Part shown: positions 45,246 to 54,309 of the stretch, piece after piece
Position numbering within the stretch: position 1 is the stretch's first letter
How the letters are laid out: every line of letters begins with the position of its first letter
Assembly (NCBI RefSeq): GCF_000382205.1
Contig: NZ_KB907787.1
Location: 907,176 to 971,175, forward strand
Length of the DNA stretch: 64,000 nucleotides
DNA from: Dyadobacter beijingensis DSM 21582
Lineage (GTDB): Bacteria; Bacteroidota; Bacteroidia; Cytophagales; Spirosomataceae
Direction of reading: 5' to 3'
Position numbers and translations under genes: made by a program
Notes under the pieces: model-generated
Seen by the model: the letters and a program-made list of their open reading frames with translations, nothing else
Told to the model about the DNA's origin: nothing
The model's database searches: none

Positions 45246-45641
45246 CTATTCAGCTTTGTGAAATTTGAGGGCAGCTCCGTTCATACAGTAACGGAGGCCA
45301 GTGGGCTTGGGCCCGTCGTTAAAAACGTGTCCTAAATGCCCTCCGCAGGTTCTGCAAACGACTTCCGTGCGGGTCATACCGTGGCTGCGGTCGACAATTT
45401 CTTCTACATTGTCCTTGGCTATCGGTGTGAAAAAGCTCGGCCAGCCTGATCCTGAATCGTATTTTGCTTCGGAACTGAAAAGCGGCGTTCCACAGGCGGC
45501 GCACACGTAGGTGCCTTCTTCTTTATTGTCGTTATAAGGATGTGAAAAAGGGCGTTCTGTACCTTTTTCAAACAGCACGAAGCACTGCTGGTCGGTGAGC
45601 TCCTGCTGCCATTCTTCCTTGGTTTTCTGGACTTCTCTCAT
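45246..45641 (-). CDS. msrB: Peptide-methionine (R)-S-oxide reductase MsrB
   Basis: This 131-residue enzyme reduces the R form of methionine sulfoxide in proteins. The zinc cysteines are Cys47, Cys50, Cys96 and Cys99 (CAAC and CRTC). The catalytic Cys119 is in [13 protein letters not shown]. The motif SGSGWPSF binds the substrate. No signal peptide or fused MsrA domain is present, so it acts in the cytoplasm. It is separated from the upstream OMP gene by about 65 bp. Confidence 0.96.
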   Translation of the reverse strand: MREVQKTKEEWQQELTDQQCFVLFEKGTERPFSHPYNDNKEEGTYVCAACGTPLFSSEAKYDSGSGWPSFFTPIAKDNVEEIVDRSHGMTRTEVVCRTCGGHLGHVFNDGPKPTGLRYCMNGAALKFHKAE

Positions 45642-45707
45642 GGGTTTGTTTTTTAGGAATGGCAGGAAAAATTCGTACCATATCCTCTGATAACGTTGAA
45701 GCGTAAA

Positions 45708-47255
45708 TTATCGTTTGGAAAAAATGCGGCGTATCCACGAATCCTGGGGCGGCCAGCATTGGTTCTGGGATTCGGGCGGCCGCCGGAACAATCCGCCGGA
45801 GATCCCGAAGTAGAGGTTGAAAGACCTCGGGTTGCCGATGTTGAGCAAGCCGGTGAGGTGATCGGTACCCAGCCAGAGCGGGCCGATACGTCCCGCCAGC
45901 CCGATAGCCGGTGAACGGTAACGGTTCATGAGCGAGAGCGGCACCGATATTTCGTACCATCTGTGCTCGTAGCGCGGGGTAATGCCCACGTACGACTCCG
46001 CTTTCATGCCGAATGCACCCTGCGGGATGAGGTTTTGTACCCAAAGGCCATTGACATACACATTGGGTTTTACATTGTAATCCACACTTGCCTGGAATGC
46101 CGTCGGCAATACCGATTTAAAATTCGGCGCAATGGGCTGCCCGCCGTCCAGCGACGAGTTAATAGCGTTGAAAATGCCTTCGGAGCCTTTCAGCTTCTGG
46201 AATGTGTCGTAACGGAATTCCTTATTGGTCGTATGCGTCTCCTGCTGGAGAATGTAGGCCGGATTGTTGAAATGCACACGCCCTATGTCGGTGAGCGACA
46301 CGGCTACGCGGTAGAGGTATTTGTTTTTGGACGCATCACGCTTGCGGACCCCGCGTTCGCGGTAGGTGGCTTTGTTCACGTCGGGGCGGTACTCGTACAC
46401 CGCGCCGATGTCGAAACCCCAGCCGCTTCCCGGAGGTGCGTTGCCGAGCAGCCAGGCTGGCGATGGTTTGACGTTCTGGAATCCTTCGTCGCGCGTGAGT
46501 GCATAGCGCACGTTGATTTCGTTGACATTAATATACTGCCGCTTGTTCTCCCACGTCGGGTCGGGCTGAATGTCGTAGGAAGAATTTTCGATAATGGCGT
46601 GGGCATTGTAAAGGCCGATGAGCCTTTTGACCGTAAAGCCGACTTTGAGATAGTCCGTCTCATTATCAAACACGGTCCCGCCCAGCGTGAGCGCAATTTC
46701 CCCCAGGCCATTCACATGCAGCTGGCCCGACTGGTTGTTATAAACCTGCCCTTGAATATCCTTGAACTGCGTCGTTTTGCTGATCAGCCGCGCCATAGGT
46801 TCGGTTACCTGGGTCATGTTCAGAATGTAGCGCGCCCGGGAGGAAATGCCCACGCCGATACGTCCTTTGAACATATTGAACATGATAGACGGCAGGCGGG
46901 TGTCGCCACCTGCATTCATATACTTTTTGTTGCCATTCAGTTTCTCGCCCAGGTAAGAGCGGGGGAACAGCAGCATACCGCGTTCATTGTGGTATTTGGC
47001 GGGCACCGTGTTGGTGATCAGGCTGAGGAACGAGTAAGGCGCTTCGTATTTGACGTGGTTGTTGGCAGTATAAAACTGCGTGCCGACCAGGTTCACATAT
47101 ACGCTGTAACGGCTGTCGGCCACAAACGCGGGATTGTGATATAGCGCGTTCGTTCCGGCGAAGTTGCTCATGGCGGTGCCTGGCAAATGCTGGGATAATG
47201 CATCGATGGTTATTCCGCAGACCAGTCCTAATATGGATAACCAGCTTTTTTGCAT
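45708..47255 (-). CDS. DUF5723-like outer membrane beta-barrel protein
   Basis: This 515-residue protein starts at the ATG giving MQKSWLSILGLV, with a signal peptide ending near DALSQ; an in-frame upstream codon at 47285 adds 10 residues that do not fit a signal. After the signal comes the GTAMSNFAGTNALYHNPAFVADSRYSVYVNL opening, common in Bacteroidota FadL/PorV-like barrels, then repeated amphipathic strands. DUF5723 is my best match. No function is known; an outer-membrane channel or assembly role is a guess. Confidence 0.75.
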   Translation of the reverse strand: MQKSWLSILGLVCGITIDALSQHLPGTAMSNFAGTNALYHNPAFVADSRYSVYVNLVGTQFYTANNHVKYEAPYSFLSLITNTVPAKYHNERGMLLFPRSYLGEKLNGNKKYMNAGGDTRLPSIMFNMFKGRIGVGISSRARYILNMTQVTEPMARLISKTTQFKDIQGQVYNNQSGQLHVNGLGEIALTLGGTVFDNETDYLKVGFTVKRLIGLYNAHAIIENSSYDIQPDPTWENKRQYINVNEINVRYALTRDEGFQNVKPSPAWLLGNAPPGSGWGFDIGAVYEYRPDVNKATYRERGVRKRDASKNKYLYRVAVSLTDIGRVHFNNPAYILQQETHTTNKEFRYDTFQKLKGSEGIFNAINSSLDGGQPIAPNFKSVLPTAFQASVDYNVKPNVYVNGLWVQNLIPQGAFGMKAESYVGITPRYEHRWYEISVPLSLMNRYRSPAIGLAGRIGPLWLGTDHLTGLLNIGNPRSFNLYFGISGGLFRRPPESQNQCWPPQDSWIRRIFSKR

Positions 47256-47583
47256 AAGGAACGTAATTCGGTAGGGTGCCGACATTGAGATCAGTTTACA
47301 AAGAAAATGCGTACGGGACTGACTTCCAAGACTGGTTTACTGATTGGGTAAAGAATATTCCATAACGAATAGCGGCACGATTTTAATACGGACGATATGC
47401 GATAAAGGTTGCGGCCCCGGAAAGCATCACGGTCAAATAGTTAGCATTAGGTACTGGCCCGGTGTGACTGCTGAAAGATGTGGCAGGGTTGTGCGTAACT
47501 TGGTAATTGTTTTGGTAATTCATACATTGACCATATATTGTTCTGTGAACTATCGGTATTGACTTATTCAAATTTTGAATTGT

Positions 47584-49014
47584 ATGAATTTTTCATTTTC
47601 AAATTACCAAATAGAAAATTTCTTCGATGAGATGTTTACTCCGACGGGCGAAATCCGTCCGGGTTACGAGCATTTGAAGAATAAATTTGAAAACCTGACA
47701 CACGAAGACCTCACCAACCGGCAGTCGGCCACGGAGCGGGCATTGCTGTCGATGGGGATCACTTTCAATGTGTATTCGGAAGGCGAGGGTACCGAGCGCA
47801 TTATGCCGATTGACATTATTCCGCGCGTGCTTTCCAACGCGGAATGGGAATGGCTGGAAAAAGGTCTGAAACAGCGGATCAAGGCGTTGAACATGTTTAT
47901 CGACGATGTTTACAATGAGCAGAACATATTGAATGACGGCGTCGTCCCACGCGAGCTCATCGAGTCGAGTAAGTGCTTTCTTAAACCATGCATCGGTCTG
48001 AAACCGCCGAAAGGCATCTGGTGCCACATTACAGGTACCGATCTGATCAAGGGCGACGACGGCACATTTATGGTGCTGGAAGATAACCTGCGTTGCCCGT
48101 CGGGAGTTTCTTATATGTTGGAAAACAGAGAGTTGTCGAAGCAGATATTCCCGGACGTGCTTGCGCGTACGGGCGTCAGGCCGGTGTCCGACTATCCGAC
48201 ACGCCTGCTGCAAATGCTGCAACATCTAGCCGACCGTCCTAACCCGACGGTGGCGGTGCTGACACCCGGAATCTACAATTCCGCCTATTTCGAGCATTCG
48301 TACCTCGCGCAGCAAATGGGTGTGGAGCTGGTGGATGCGCGTGACCTCGTGGTCTCGGATGGTTATGTGAAAATGCGGACAACCAACGGCTTGCAGATCG
48401 TGGACGTGATCTATCGGCGTATCGACGATACCTTCATGGACCCGGAATCATTCCGCGAGGATTCGCTCATCGGTATTCCCGGCATTTTTGAAGTGTATAA
48501 AAAGGGTCGTGTGGCATTGGCCAATGCGCCCGGAACCGGCGTGGCCGACGATAAGGTGGTATATGCTTATGTGCCGCGCATTATCAAGTATTATCTCGGC
48601 GAAGAAGCCATTATCCCGAACGTGCAGACGTACATCTGCGGCGAGGAGGATGATATGAACTACGTTCTTGAGAATATTTCACAATTGGTTGTAAAAGAAG
48701 CCAATGAAGCCGGCGGCTACGGAATGCTCATCGGGCCAAAAGCGACCGAGGAAGAACACGAACTTTTTCGCGAAAAAATAAAGGCCAATCCGAGGAATTA
48801 TATTGCTCAACCTACGATTTCACTATCAAGAGTGCCTTGTATGGTAGAAGGGCATGCAGAAGGTCGCCACGTCGACCTGCGACCATACATTTTGTATGGC
48901 GACGACATCAGCGTAATTCCGGGCGGGCTTACGCGCGTGGCGCTGCGTAAGGGCTCGCTTGTGGTGAACTCGTCGCAGGGTGGTGGCGGAAAAGATACGT
49001 GGGTATTGTATTAA
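47584..49014 (+). CDS. Circularly permuted type 2 ATP-grasp protein
   Basis: This 476-residue protein starts at ATG 47584 (MNFSFSNYQIENF); a TTG 9 bp upstream is an alternative. It belongs to the CP_ATPgrasp_2 group: IDDVYNEQNIL, VLEDNLRCPSGVSYMLENR, and the late GRHVDLRPYILYGDDISVIPGGLTRVALRKGSLVVNSSQGGGGKDTWVL. ATP-grasp enzymes join carboxylates to amines via acyl phosphates. In many genomes this type is linked to alpha-E (DUF403) and transglutaminase genes, which are missing here; an esterase follows. In the 328-bp gap before it (47256-47583) I see no gene. Confidence 0.9.
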   Translation: MNFSFSNYQIENFFDEMFTPTGEIRPGYEHLKNKFENLTHEDLTNRQSATERALLSMGITFNVYSEGEGTERIMPIDIIPRVLSNAEWEWLEKGLKQRIKALNMFIDDVYNEQNILNDGVVPRELIESSKCFLKPCIGLKPPKGIWCHITGTDLIKGDDGTFMVLEDNLRCPSGVSYMLENRELSKQIFPDVLARTGVRPVSDYPTRLLQMLQHLADRPNPTVAVLTPGIYNSAYFEHSYLAQQMGVELVDARDLVVSDGYVKMRTTNGLQIVDVIYRRIDDTFMDPESFREDSLIGIPGIFEVYKKGRVALANAPGTGVADDKVVYAYVPRIIKYYLGEEAIIPNVQTYICGEEDDMNYVLENISQLVVKEANEAGGYGMLIGPKATEEEHELFREKIKANPRNYIAQPTISLSRVPCMVEGHAEGRHVDLRPYILYGDDISVIPGGLTRVALRKGSLVVNSSQGGGGKDTWVLY

Positions 49015-49134
49015 GTTATCATTAACAGTTACTGGCAGGCTGTTCATGATAACGGTTTATGATTTCTTTTGATAAACCTTGTTTGAACTGCCTGAAATAG
49101 AGTATGAATAGTCAGTAACTTAAATGATGTAACA

Positions 49135-49866
49135 ATGCAACGCCATATAACCGGATGGTTCAGTCCGGCGCTTAACAAGGAGATGGAGATTGCCGTTTAC
49201 GGGCATTATGGAATTGCGCTCCTGCTCATTCCGACCGCGGCTTCCGATTACCTGGAATACGAAAGGCACGGATTGATCGAGAGCATCGAACCTTATATTT
49301 ATTCGGGAAAGGTAAAAGTATATTGTATTAACAGTATCAATGCAGAGAGCTGGCTGAACCCGCATATGCACGGTTATGATAAGGCGGTGCGGCATCAGGC
49401 GTTCAATGATTATGTGATCAAGGAGGTCGTGCCGTTTATCAAGGAAGATACCAGCGCGAACAACGAGATCATCGCAGGCGGTGCGTCGTTCGGGGCATTG
49501 CACGCGGCCAACCTGTTTTTCAAGCATCCCGACTACATTAATGGCGTGATCGCGATGAGCGGGTGCTATGACCTGAGCGTGTATACCAATGGCTATTACG
49601 ACGACAACGTCTATTTCAATTCGCCGGTGCACTACCTGCCGAATCTGAAAGCGGAATGGCACTTATCCATGTATCGCGACAGCCGTCACATCCATTTCAT
49701 CACAGGCTCGGGCGCGTACGAGGTGCCGGATTATTCGAGGCACATTTCATCGATCCTGGCTTCTAAAAACGTCCCGCACGAGCTGGATATCTGGGGTAGC
49801 GATATTCCCCACGAATGGTGGTCCTGGAAAAAAATGCTTCCCTATTACCTGGAAACACGTTTTTAA
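49135..49866 (+). CDS. Alpha/beta-hydrolase esterase, Esterase-D-like
   Basis: This 243-residue cytoplasmic hydrolase of the putative-esterase family has the nucleophile elbow in IIAGGASFGALHAANLF (Ser in G-x-S-x-G). The late His is probably in DIPHEWWSWKKMLPYYL. The start MQRHITGWFSPALNKEMEIAVYG is typical of this family. It follows the ATP-grasp gene by 120 bp and shares its direction, which suggests related function. The hairpin at 49886 ends the unit. Confidence 0.85.
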   Translation: MQRHITGWFSPALNKEMEIAVYGHYGIALLLIPTAASDYLEYERHGLIESIEPYIYSGKVKVYCINSINAESWLNPHMHGYDKAVRHQAFNDYVIKEVVPFIKEDTSANNEIIAGGASFGALHAANLFFKHPDYINGVIAMSGCYDLSVYTNGYYDDNVYFNSPVHYLPNLKAEWHLSMYRDSRHIHFITGSGAYEVPDYSRHISSILASKNVPHELDIWGSDIPHEWWSWKKMLPYYLETRF

Positions 49867-49885
49867 CAACACGATAATAGATACC

Positions 49886-49931
49886 AAAAGCAGAAGCCCT
49901 GGCATGTGATGATGCCAGGGCTTCTGCTTTT
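49886..49931. terminator. Strong bidirectional terminator between esterase and pheS
   Basis: A perfect 19-bp stem (AAAAGCAGAAGCCCTGGCA with TGCCAGGGCTTCTGCTTTT) surrounds an 8-nt loop. The A and T ends let it serve both convergent genes. Confidence 0.93.
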
Positions 49932-49944
49932 TAAGTATTCCCCA

Positions 49945-50985
49945 TCACGCTCCTTCGAACTGGCGCAGGAACCTTACATCGTTTTCGGTGAATAAACGCA
50001 GGTCATTAATGCCATAACGCAGCATCGTGATCCGTTCGATACCCATCCCGAATGCGAAACCGGTGTATTCCTCGCTGTCGATGCCGCAGTTTTCGAGCAC
50101 GTTCGGGTCAACCATTCCGGAACCGGCTATTTCCACCCAGCCCGTGTGCTTGCATACATTGCATCCTACACCGCCGCAGATAAAGCAAGAAACGTCTATC
50201 TCCGCGCTGGGCTCCGTGAACGGGAAGTACGACGGCCGCAGACGGATCTTCGAATCCTTGCCGAACATTTCCTTCGCGAAATGGTATAAAGTATCTTTCA
50301 GGTCTTTGAAACTGACATTTTTATCCACATACAGGCCTTCTACCTGGTGGAAAACGCAATGTGCGCGGGCTGAGATAGCTTCGTTACGGAACACGCGGCC
50401 GGGCATAATGCTGCGGATAGGCGGCTTCTGGCGCTCCATCAGGCGCACCTGTACGTTAGACGTGTGCGTACGCAGGAGCACGTCGTCTTTTACCTCGCCG
50501 GTACTTTTGGAAATAAAGAAAGTGTCCTGCATTTCACGTGCAGGGTGGTTGTCCGCAAAGTTCAACGCGCTGAAATTGTACCAGTCCTTCTCGATTTCCG
50601 GACCGTACGACACATTGAAACCCATGCGTTCGAAAATTTCGATGATCCTCCGGCGCACGATGGTTAGCGGGTGTAAGCTTCCCTGCAAGTTGGGCGTAAC
50701 CGGTAAAGTAAGGTCGATCAGCATTTCAGGGTTGCTGTCGGCGGCATTCTCCAATGCGGCTTGGAAATCCTGAAAGCGGGTTTGTGCCAGGTTTTTAAGT
50801 GTATTCAGTTCCTGGCCGACTGCCCGGCGATCTTCCTGGGGGATATTTTTAAGGTTGTCGAAAAGCTCGGTAACCGCGCCTTTCTTACTGATGTATTTCA
50901 ATCTGAAAGCTTCCAGCTGCTCTTTGTTGGTAACTGTCGCCTGTTCGATTTCAGAAACTAACTCCTTTACCCGGTCGGTAATCAT
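49945..50985 (-). CDS. pheS: Phenylalanine-tRNA ligase alpha subunit PheS
   Basis: This 346-residue catalytic subunit charges tRNA-Phe. It has an N-terminal coiled coil (residues 1-90) and the class II core with PGRVFRNEAISARAHCVFHQVEG (motif 2 area). The Cys-rich insert CFICGGVGCNVCKHTGW is seen in many bacterial PheS proteins and may bind zinc. Motif 3 is in GFAFGMGIERITMLRYGI. The beta subunit gene pheT is not next to it. A -7 box TATCTTTG lies 78 bp upstream. Confidence 0.96.
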   Translation of the reverse strand: MITDRVKELVSEIEQATVTNKEQLEAFRLKYISKKGAVTELFDNLKNIPQEDRRAVGQELNTLKNLAQTRFQDFQAALENAADSNPEMLIDLTLPVTPNLQGSLHPLTIVRRRIIEIFERMGFNVSYGPEIEKDWYNFSALNFADNHPAREMQDTFFISKSTGEVKDDVLLRTHTSNVQVRLMERQKPPIRSIMPGRVFRNEAISARAHCVFHQVEGLYVDKNVSFKDLKDTLYHFAKEMFGKDSKIRLRPSYFPFTEPSAEIDVSCFICGGVGCNVCKHTGWVEIAGSGMVDPNVLENCGIDSEEYTGFAFGMGIERITMLRYGINDLRLFTENDVRFLRQFEGA

Positions 50986-51062
50986 AAAAAGCTTGTAGTT
51001 ATTGGTGACTTACACGGCCTTGCTGCGGCTGCAAGCCTGTTTTCAAGGGGCCGAAATTCCTG

Positions 51063-51070
51063 CAAAGATA
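51063..51070 (-). promoter_or_regulatory. -7 promoter element for pheS
   Basis: On the minus strand this reads TATCTTTG, a perfect TAnnTTTG match, 78 bp before the pheS start. Confidence 0.5.
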
Positions 51071-51155
51071 GCGAAAGTTAGCGCGCAGGAGGAAGCGAAA
51101 CGGCAAGGAAACGTCTAATGAGGCTGTTTATTGAAATAATCCATGTTTTTGAGAC

Positions 51156-51268
51156 TACGTAAAATTACGCATTTTACTAAGTTTCGTTACGTCATTTGAT
51201 GTATTACCTATTTGTTAAAGTATTTAAAATCAGTTAGTTGGATGGCTGTACGTACTTTTACGTATTTT
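51156..51268. repeat. Repeated TACGTA-N4-TACG motif upstream of the LytTR gene
   Basis: TACGTAAAATTACGCATTTT at 51156-51175 and TACGTACTTTTACGTATTTT at 51249-51268 agree at 16 of 20 positions. Two weaker TTACG copies lie between and after them (51186-51192 and 51274-51280). They lie in the 346-bp gap 50986-51331, which otherwise holds only promoter elements. Binding by the downstream LytTR protein is an inference. Confidence 0.55.
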
Positions 51269-51288
51269 CTGGTCGTTACGCTATGTGC

Positions 51289-51296
51289 TAATTTTG
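51289..51296 (+). promoter_or_regulatory. -7 promoter element for the LytTR gene
   Basis: TAATTTTG is a perfect match, 35 bp before the ATG at 51332. It argues against translation starting further upstream. Confidence 0.5.
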
Positions 51297-51331
51297 GAAC
51301 AAGAAATCACAACAATATTAGCGTAGTTACC

Positions 51332-51733
51332 ATGAAAAATTTTCCAAGCTTTACTCGCCCCAACCTGTCAGAGAGATCATATAATGACAGCCGCTCTTAT
51401 ATTTCAGTTCAGTCCATGGGCAGAACGATCTTTTTGACTCCCGATGTAATCACCTTCCTCGAAGGTGAAGGAAACTACACATTCATATATACCAACACCG
51501 GGAAGAAATACCTGGTTTCGAAAACATTGAAATCGCTCGCCGAGCAGCTGAACGGGAAGTTTCTCAGAGTTCACAAATCTTATCTCGTGAATTCCGACTA
51601 CGTGGTTGAGCGCCTCGAAGACGATCGCATGCTGAAACTGTCATGCGGTAAAGAAGTGGTTGTATCACGCAGAAAAATCAAAGAAGTATCGGGCTTGCTC
51701 GATCACAGCAATCTTCTCCGCATCAGCGCATAA
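51332..51733 (+). CDS. LytTR-domain DNA-binding regulator, stand-alone
   Basis: The ATG at 51332 gives 133 residues (MKNFPSFTRPN). The LytTR domain fills residues about 35-128: the opening IFLTPDVITFLEGEGNYTFIYTNTGKKYLVSKTLKSL, then FLRVHKSYLVNSDYVV and the final KEVVVSRRKIKEV. There is no receiver domain, so the signal input is unknown. The open frame extends upstream to 51212, but that part covers the promoter and repeat motifs. A hairpin terminator follows. Confidence 0.88.
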   Translation: MKNFPSFTRPNLSERSYNDSRSYISVQSMGRTIFLTPDVITFLEGEGNYTFIYTNTGKKYLVSKTLKSLAEQLNGKFLRVHKSYLVNSDYVVERLEDDRMLKLSCGKEVVVSRRKIKEVSGLLDHSNLLRISA

Positions 51734-51775
51734 GAGATATTTGGTGAATTAAATTAGTGGGTTATTCATAAAAAC

Positions 51776-51818
51776 AGCAGCCATCGCTACGATCGAAGGC
51801 TGCTCGTTTTGTTTTTGG
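51776..51818 (+). terminator. Intrinsic terminator after the LytTR gene
   Basis: AGCAGCC and GGCTGCT form the outer stem with ATCG/CGAT inside, followed by CGTTTTGTTTTT. Confidence 0.75.
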
Positions 51819-51828
51819 GCGATGCTGA

Positions 51829-52015
51829 TTGACCGCTGACCGCTGACCGGCTGACCGCCGACGGCTGACCGCCGATTAGTTTGTACGTCGAATACTATTT
51901 ATACATTCGGTGGTTAGCGGTCAATTCCCGGCGGTTAAAACTACAATCGGCGGCCAGCGGCCAGCGGTCGGCCGTCGGCCGTCAAACTGCAGTCAGCGGT
52001 CGGCCGTCGGCCGTC
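51829..52015. repeat. GC-rich heptamer-like repeats in inverted arrangement
   Basis: The left block 51829-51878 is built from TGACCGC-type words. The right block 51944-52015 holds the complementary GCGGTC and GGCCGTC words, including a perfect 22-bp direct repeat (CAGCGGTCGG to CGTCGGCCGTC) at 51962-51983 and 51994-52015. The blocks are roughly inverse complements with an AT-rich centre. This is the gap between the LytTR and OMP genes and contains no gene. Confidence 0.8.
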
Positions 52016-52017
52016 CA

Positions 52018-52731
52018 TTAAAACAACTTCAACCCCAGCGTCACCTGCCAGGAACTCACCTTTTGCTTCACAGAGCCGCCCGCCGACTGCTGGCCATTCA
52101 CCTGGAAGGAAGCCAGGTTGGTGAATGATCCTTCTTTCCGGACATCGAGACTGAAATTGCCCAAATCCAGACCTGCTCCCAATTGGTACCCGAATGTCGC
52201 TTCCGACATCGCATTGTTCAGATCGGAAGTATAATATTTGAATGCATCGCGCAGACGCTGATTGTCGCCAATGCGGAAGGACGCAACCGGCCCGGCCAGA
52301 ATGCGGAATGGCCCGCCTTTCAAACCGATCAGGAAGGGCACATCGATATTACTGTATTTGATGTTGATCGTTTTTTCTATCGGCGTTTCCTGGTCGTGCT
52401 CGATGATTTTAAATGAGCCGCCTTTCGTGGAGACCAAAACCTCCGGCTGAACGAAAAGCGTCCTTCCGAAACGCATCCAGATCCCGCCGACCGCCCCGGT
52501 TCTCGTATTGAAGCTTTCTTTCAGATTATCGCGTACTTCTTTGCCGTCATATCCCAGGTATGGATTGCCATTTTCATCGTAACGCGTCGTGAACACATCG
52601 CCCATGGTAAGCCGCGACAAGTTTACCCCTCCCTTGATACCGAACGCAAATCCTTTTTTCTGAGCCTGCACATTCGAGAATGCAAAAACGCACAGCAGAC
52701 AGGCACAGGCTACTTTTGTCAGGAGTTTCAT
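52018..52731 (-). CDS. Outer membrane beta-barrel protein (PorT/OMP_b-brl-like)
   Basis: This 237-residue protein has a signal peptide ending NVQAQ (residue 23) and opens KKGFAFGIKGGVNLSRL, the standard start of small Bacteroidota outer-membrane barrels of the PorT type. Alternating strands continue to the end WQVTLGLKLF, with terminal Phe suited to Bam recognition. No specific ligand is known. It is divergent from radA across about 160 bp and ends 3 bp after the GC-rich repeat block. Confidence 0.85.
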   Translation of the reverse strand: MKLLTKVACACLLCVFAFSNVQAQKKGFAFGIKGGVNLSRLTMGDVFTTRYDENGNPYLGYDGKEVRDNLKESFNTRTGAVGGIWMRFGRTLFVQPEVLVSTKGGSFKIIEHDQETPIEKTINIKYSNIDVPFLIGLKGGPFRILAGPVASFRIGDNQRLRDAFKYYTSDLNNAMSEATFGYQLGAGLDLGNFSLDVRKEGSFTNLASFQVNGQQSAGGSVKQKVSSWQVTLGLKLF

Positions 52732-52894
52732 GGAATATAATTTTTTAAGTAAAACCGGTTAATAACGCCAAATTGCAAAAAACTATACCTATCCTACATT
52801 TTTTTTGATTTTATGGCCAAAACATCTAAATATTGGATTAATATCACTGGAAATACGTTAGTCACCAGGACACTATAAATTAGACTATTCTATT

Positions 52895-54268
52895 ATGGCC
52901 AAAGCCAAGACGGCATATTTTTGTCAGGAATGTGGGTATAATTCGCCAAAATGGGTCGGCAGGTGTCCGTCCTGCGGCGAGTGGAATACTTTCGTACAGG
53001 AAGTCATTGAAAAGGACGACAAGAAAACAGCGGTGTCGTGGAAGTCGGTGAACCTGGCGAACAAGCCGCGGGCCATTGCGGAGATTATCTACGAAAATGA
53101 GCCACGCATACGCACTTTCGACGAGGAGCTGAACCGCGTGCTGGGAGGCGGTATCGTGCCGGGCTCGCTGGTACTCATCGGCGGTGAACCGGGTATCGGT
53201 AAATCGACATTAATGCTGCAAATCGCATTGACGCTTTCCAATAAGAAGGTTCTGTACGTCTCCGGTGAGGAATCGGAGGCACAGATCAAGATGCGGGCCG
53301 AGCGAATGGCCGCGAAAAGCGACAAATGCTATATCCTGACCGACACCCAGACGCAAAACATATTCAGGCAGATCGAAGATTTTCAACCCGAAATACTCGT
53401 TGTAGACTCCATTCAGACCATGCAATCGACCTACATCGAGTCGGGTGCGGGAAGTGTGTCGCAGGTACGTGAATGCACGGCCGAGTTCATGAAGTATGCC
53501 AAGGAAATGGGCGTTCCGGTGTTCCTGATCGGGCATATTACCAAGGATGGCTCGCTTGCCGGACCGAAAGTGCTGGAACACATGGTGGACACCGTGTTGC
53601 AGTTCGAGGGCGACCGGCACAACACCTACCGCATTCTCCGGACGATGAAAAACCGTTTCGGAAGTACTTCCGAGCTGGGTATTTACGAAATGCAGGGGAC
53701 AGGCCTACGGCAGGTGAGTAACCCGTCGGAGATACTCATTTCGCAGCGCGACGAGCCTGTGAGCGGCATCGCGATCGGTTCGATGATGGAAGGGAACCGG
53801 CCTCTGTTGGTTGAAATCCAGTCGCTTGTGAGCGTGGCCACTTACGGCACGCCCCAGCGCAGCAGCACGGGCTTCGACGCGAAGCGTTTGCAAATGCTGC
53901 TGGCCGTTCTGGAAAAGCGCGGCGGGTTCCGGCTTGGCGTGCAGGATGTGTTTCTGAATGTTGCGGGTGGTTTGAAAGTAGAAGATCCGGCCATTGATTT
54001 GGCGGTGGTGGCGTCGCTCGTGTCGTCTTATGAGGATAAATTTATCCCCGCGTCCGTATGTTTTGCGGCAGAAGTGGGTTTGGGAGGCGAGGTGCGGGCC
54101 GTTAACCGGATCGAAAACCGAATTTCCGAGTCTGAGAAACTGGGTTTCAAGAAGATTTACATTTCGAAATATAATAGCAAAGGGCTCGATTTGAAGCGTG
54201 CGAAAATTGAAGTGATCCCCGTAGCGCATCTGGACGAGCTGTTTATGTCGCTCTTCCTGAATCAATAA
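52895..54268 (+). CDS. radA: DNA repair protein RadA
   Basis: This 457-residue branch-migration helicase works in recombinational repair. It has the zinc finger with Cys10, Cys13, Cys24 and Cys27, Walker A GGEPGIGKST at residues 96-105, Walker B EILVVDSIQTMQ, the RadA-specific KNRFGS motif, and a C-terminal Lon-protease-like domain (about 280-457; the serine-lysine dyad is not expected to be active). It appears to be a single gene. Confidence 0.97.
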   Translation: MAKAKTAYFCQECGYNSPKWVGRCPSCGEWNTFVQEVIEKDDKKTAVSWKSVNLANKPRAIAEIIYENEPRIRTFDEELNRVLGGGIVPGSLVLIGGEPGIGKSTLMLQIALTLSNKKVLYVSGEESEAQIKMRAERMAAKSDKCYILTDTQTQNIFRQIEDFQPEILVVDSIQTMQSTYIESGAGSVSQVRECTAEFMKYAKEMGVPVFLIGHITKDGSLAGPKVLEHMVDTVLQFEGDRHNTYRILRTMKNRFGSTSELGIYEMQGTGLRQVSNPSEILISQRDEPVSGIAIGSMMEGNRPLLVEIQSLVSVATYGTPQRSSTGFDAKRLQMLLAVLEKRGGFRLGVQDVFLNVAGGLKVEDPAIDLAVVASLVSSYEDKFIPASVCFAAEVGLGGEVRAVNRIENRISESEKLGFKKIYISKYNSKGLDLKRAKIEVIPVAHLDELFMSLFLNQ

Positions 54269-54284
54269 TTTACTACTAATGTAT

Positions 54285-54309
54285 AAATGCGTTAGAAATC
54301 AACGCATTT
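54285..54309. terminator. Possible hairpin terminator between radA and the DUF58 gene
   Basis: AAATGCGTT pairs with AACGCATTT around a 7-nt loop. It overlaps the end of the convergent DUF58 gene and has only a short T tract. Confidence 0.4.

Noticed and set aside
51242..51331. N-terminal membrane segment of the LytTR protein
   Set aside because: The in-frame hydrophobic run (TFTYFLVVTLC) comes from a stretch that carries the -7 box and repeat motif; the ATG at 51332 follows the promoter and gives a normal LytTR protein.
51829..52015. Transposon end or insertion sequence
   Set aside because: No transposase and no target-site duplication; the sequence is made of short repeated words.
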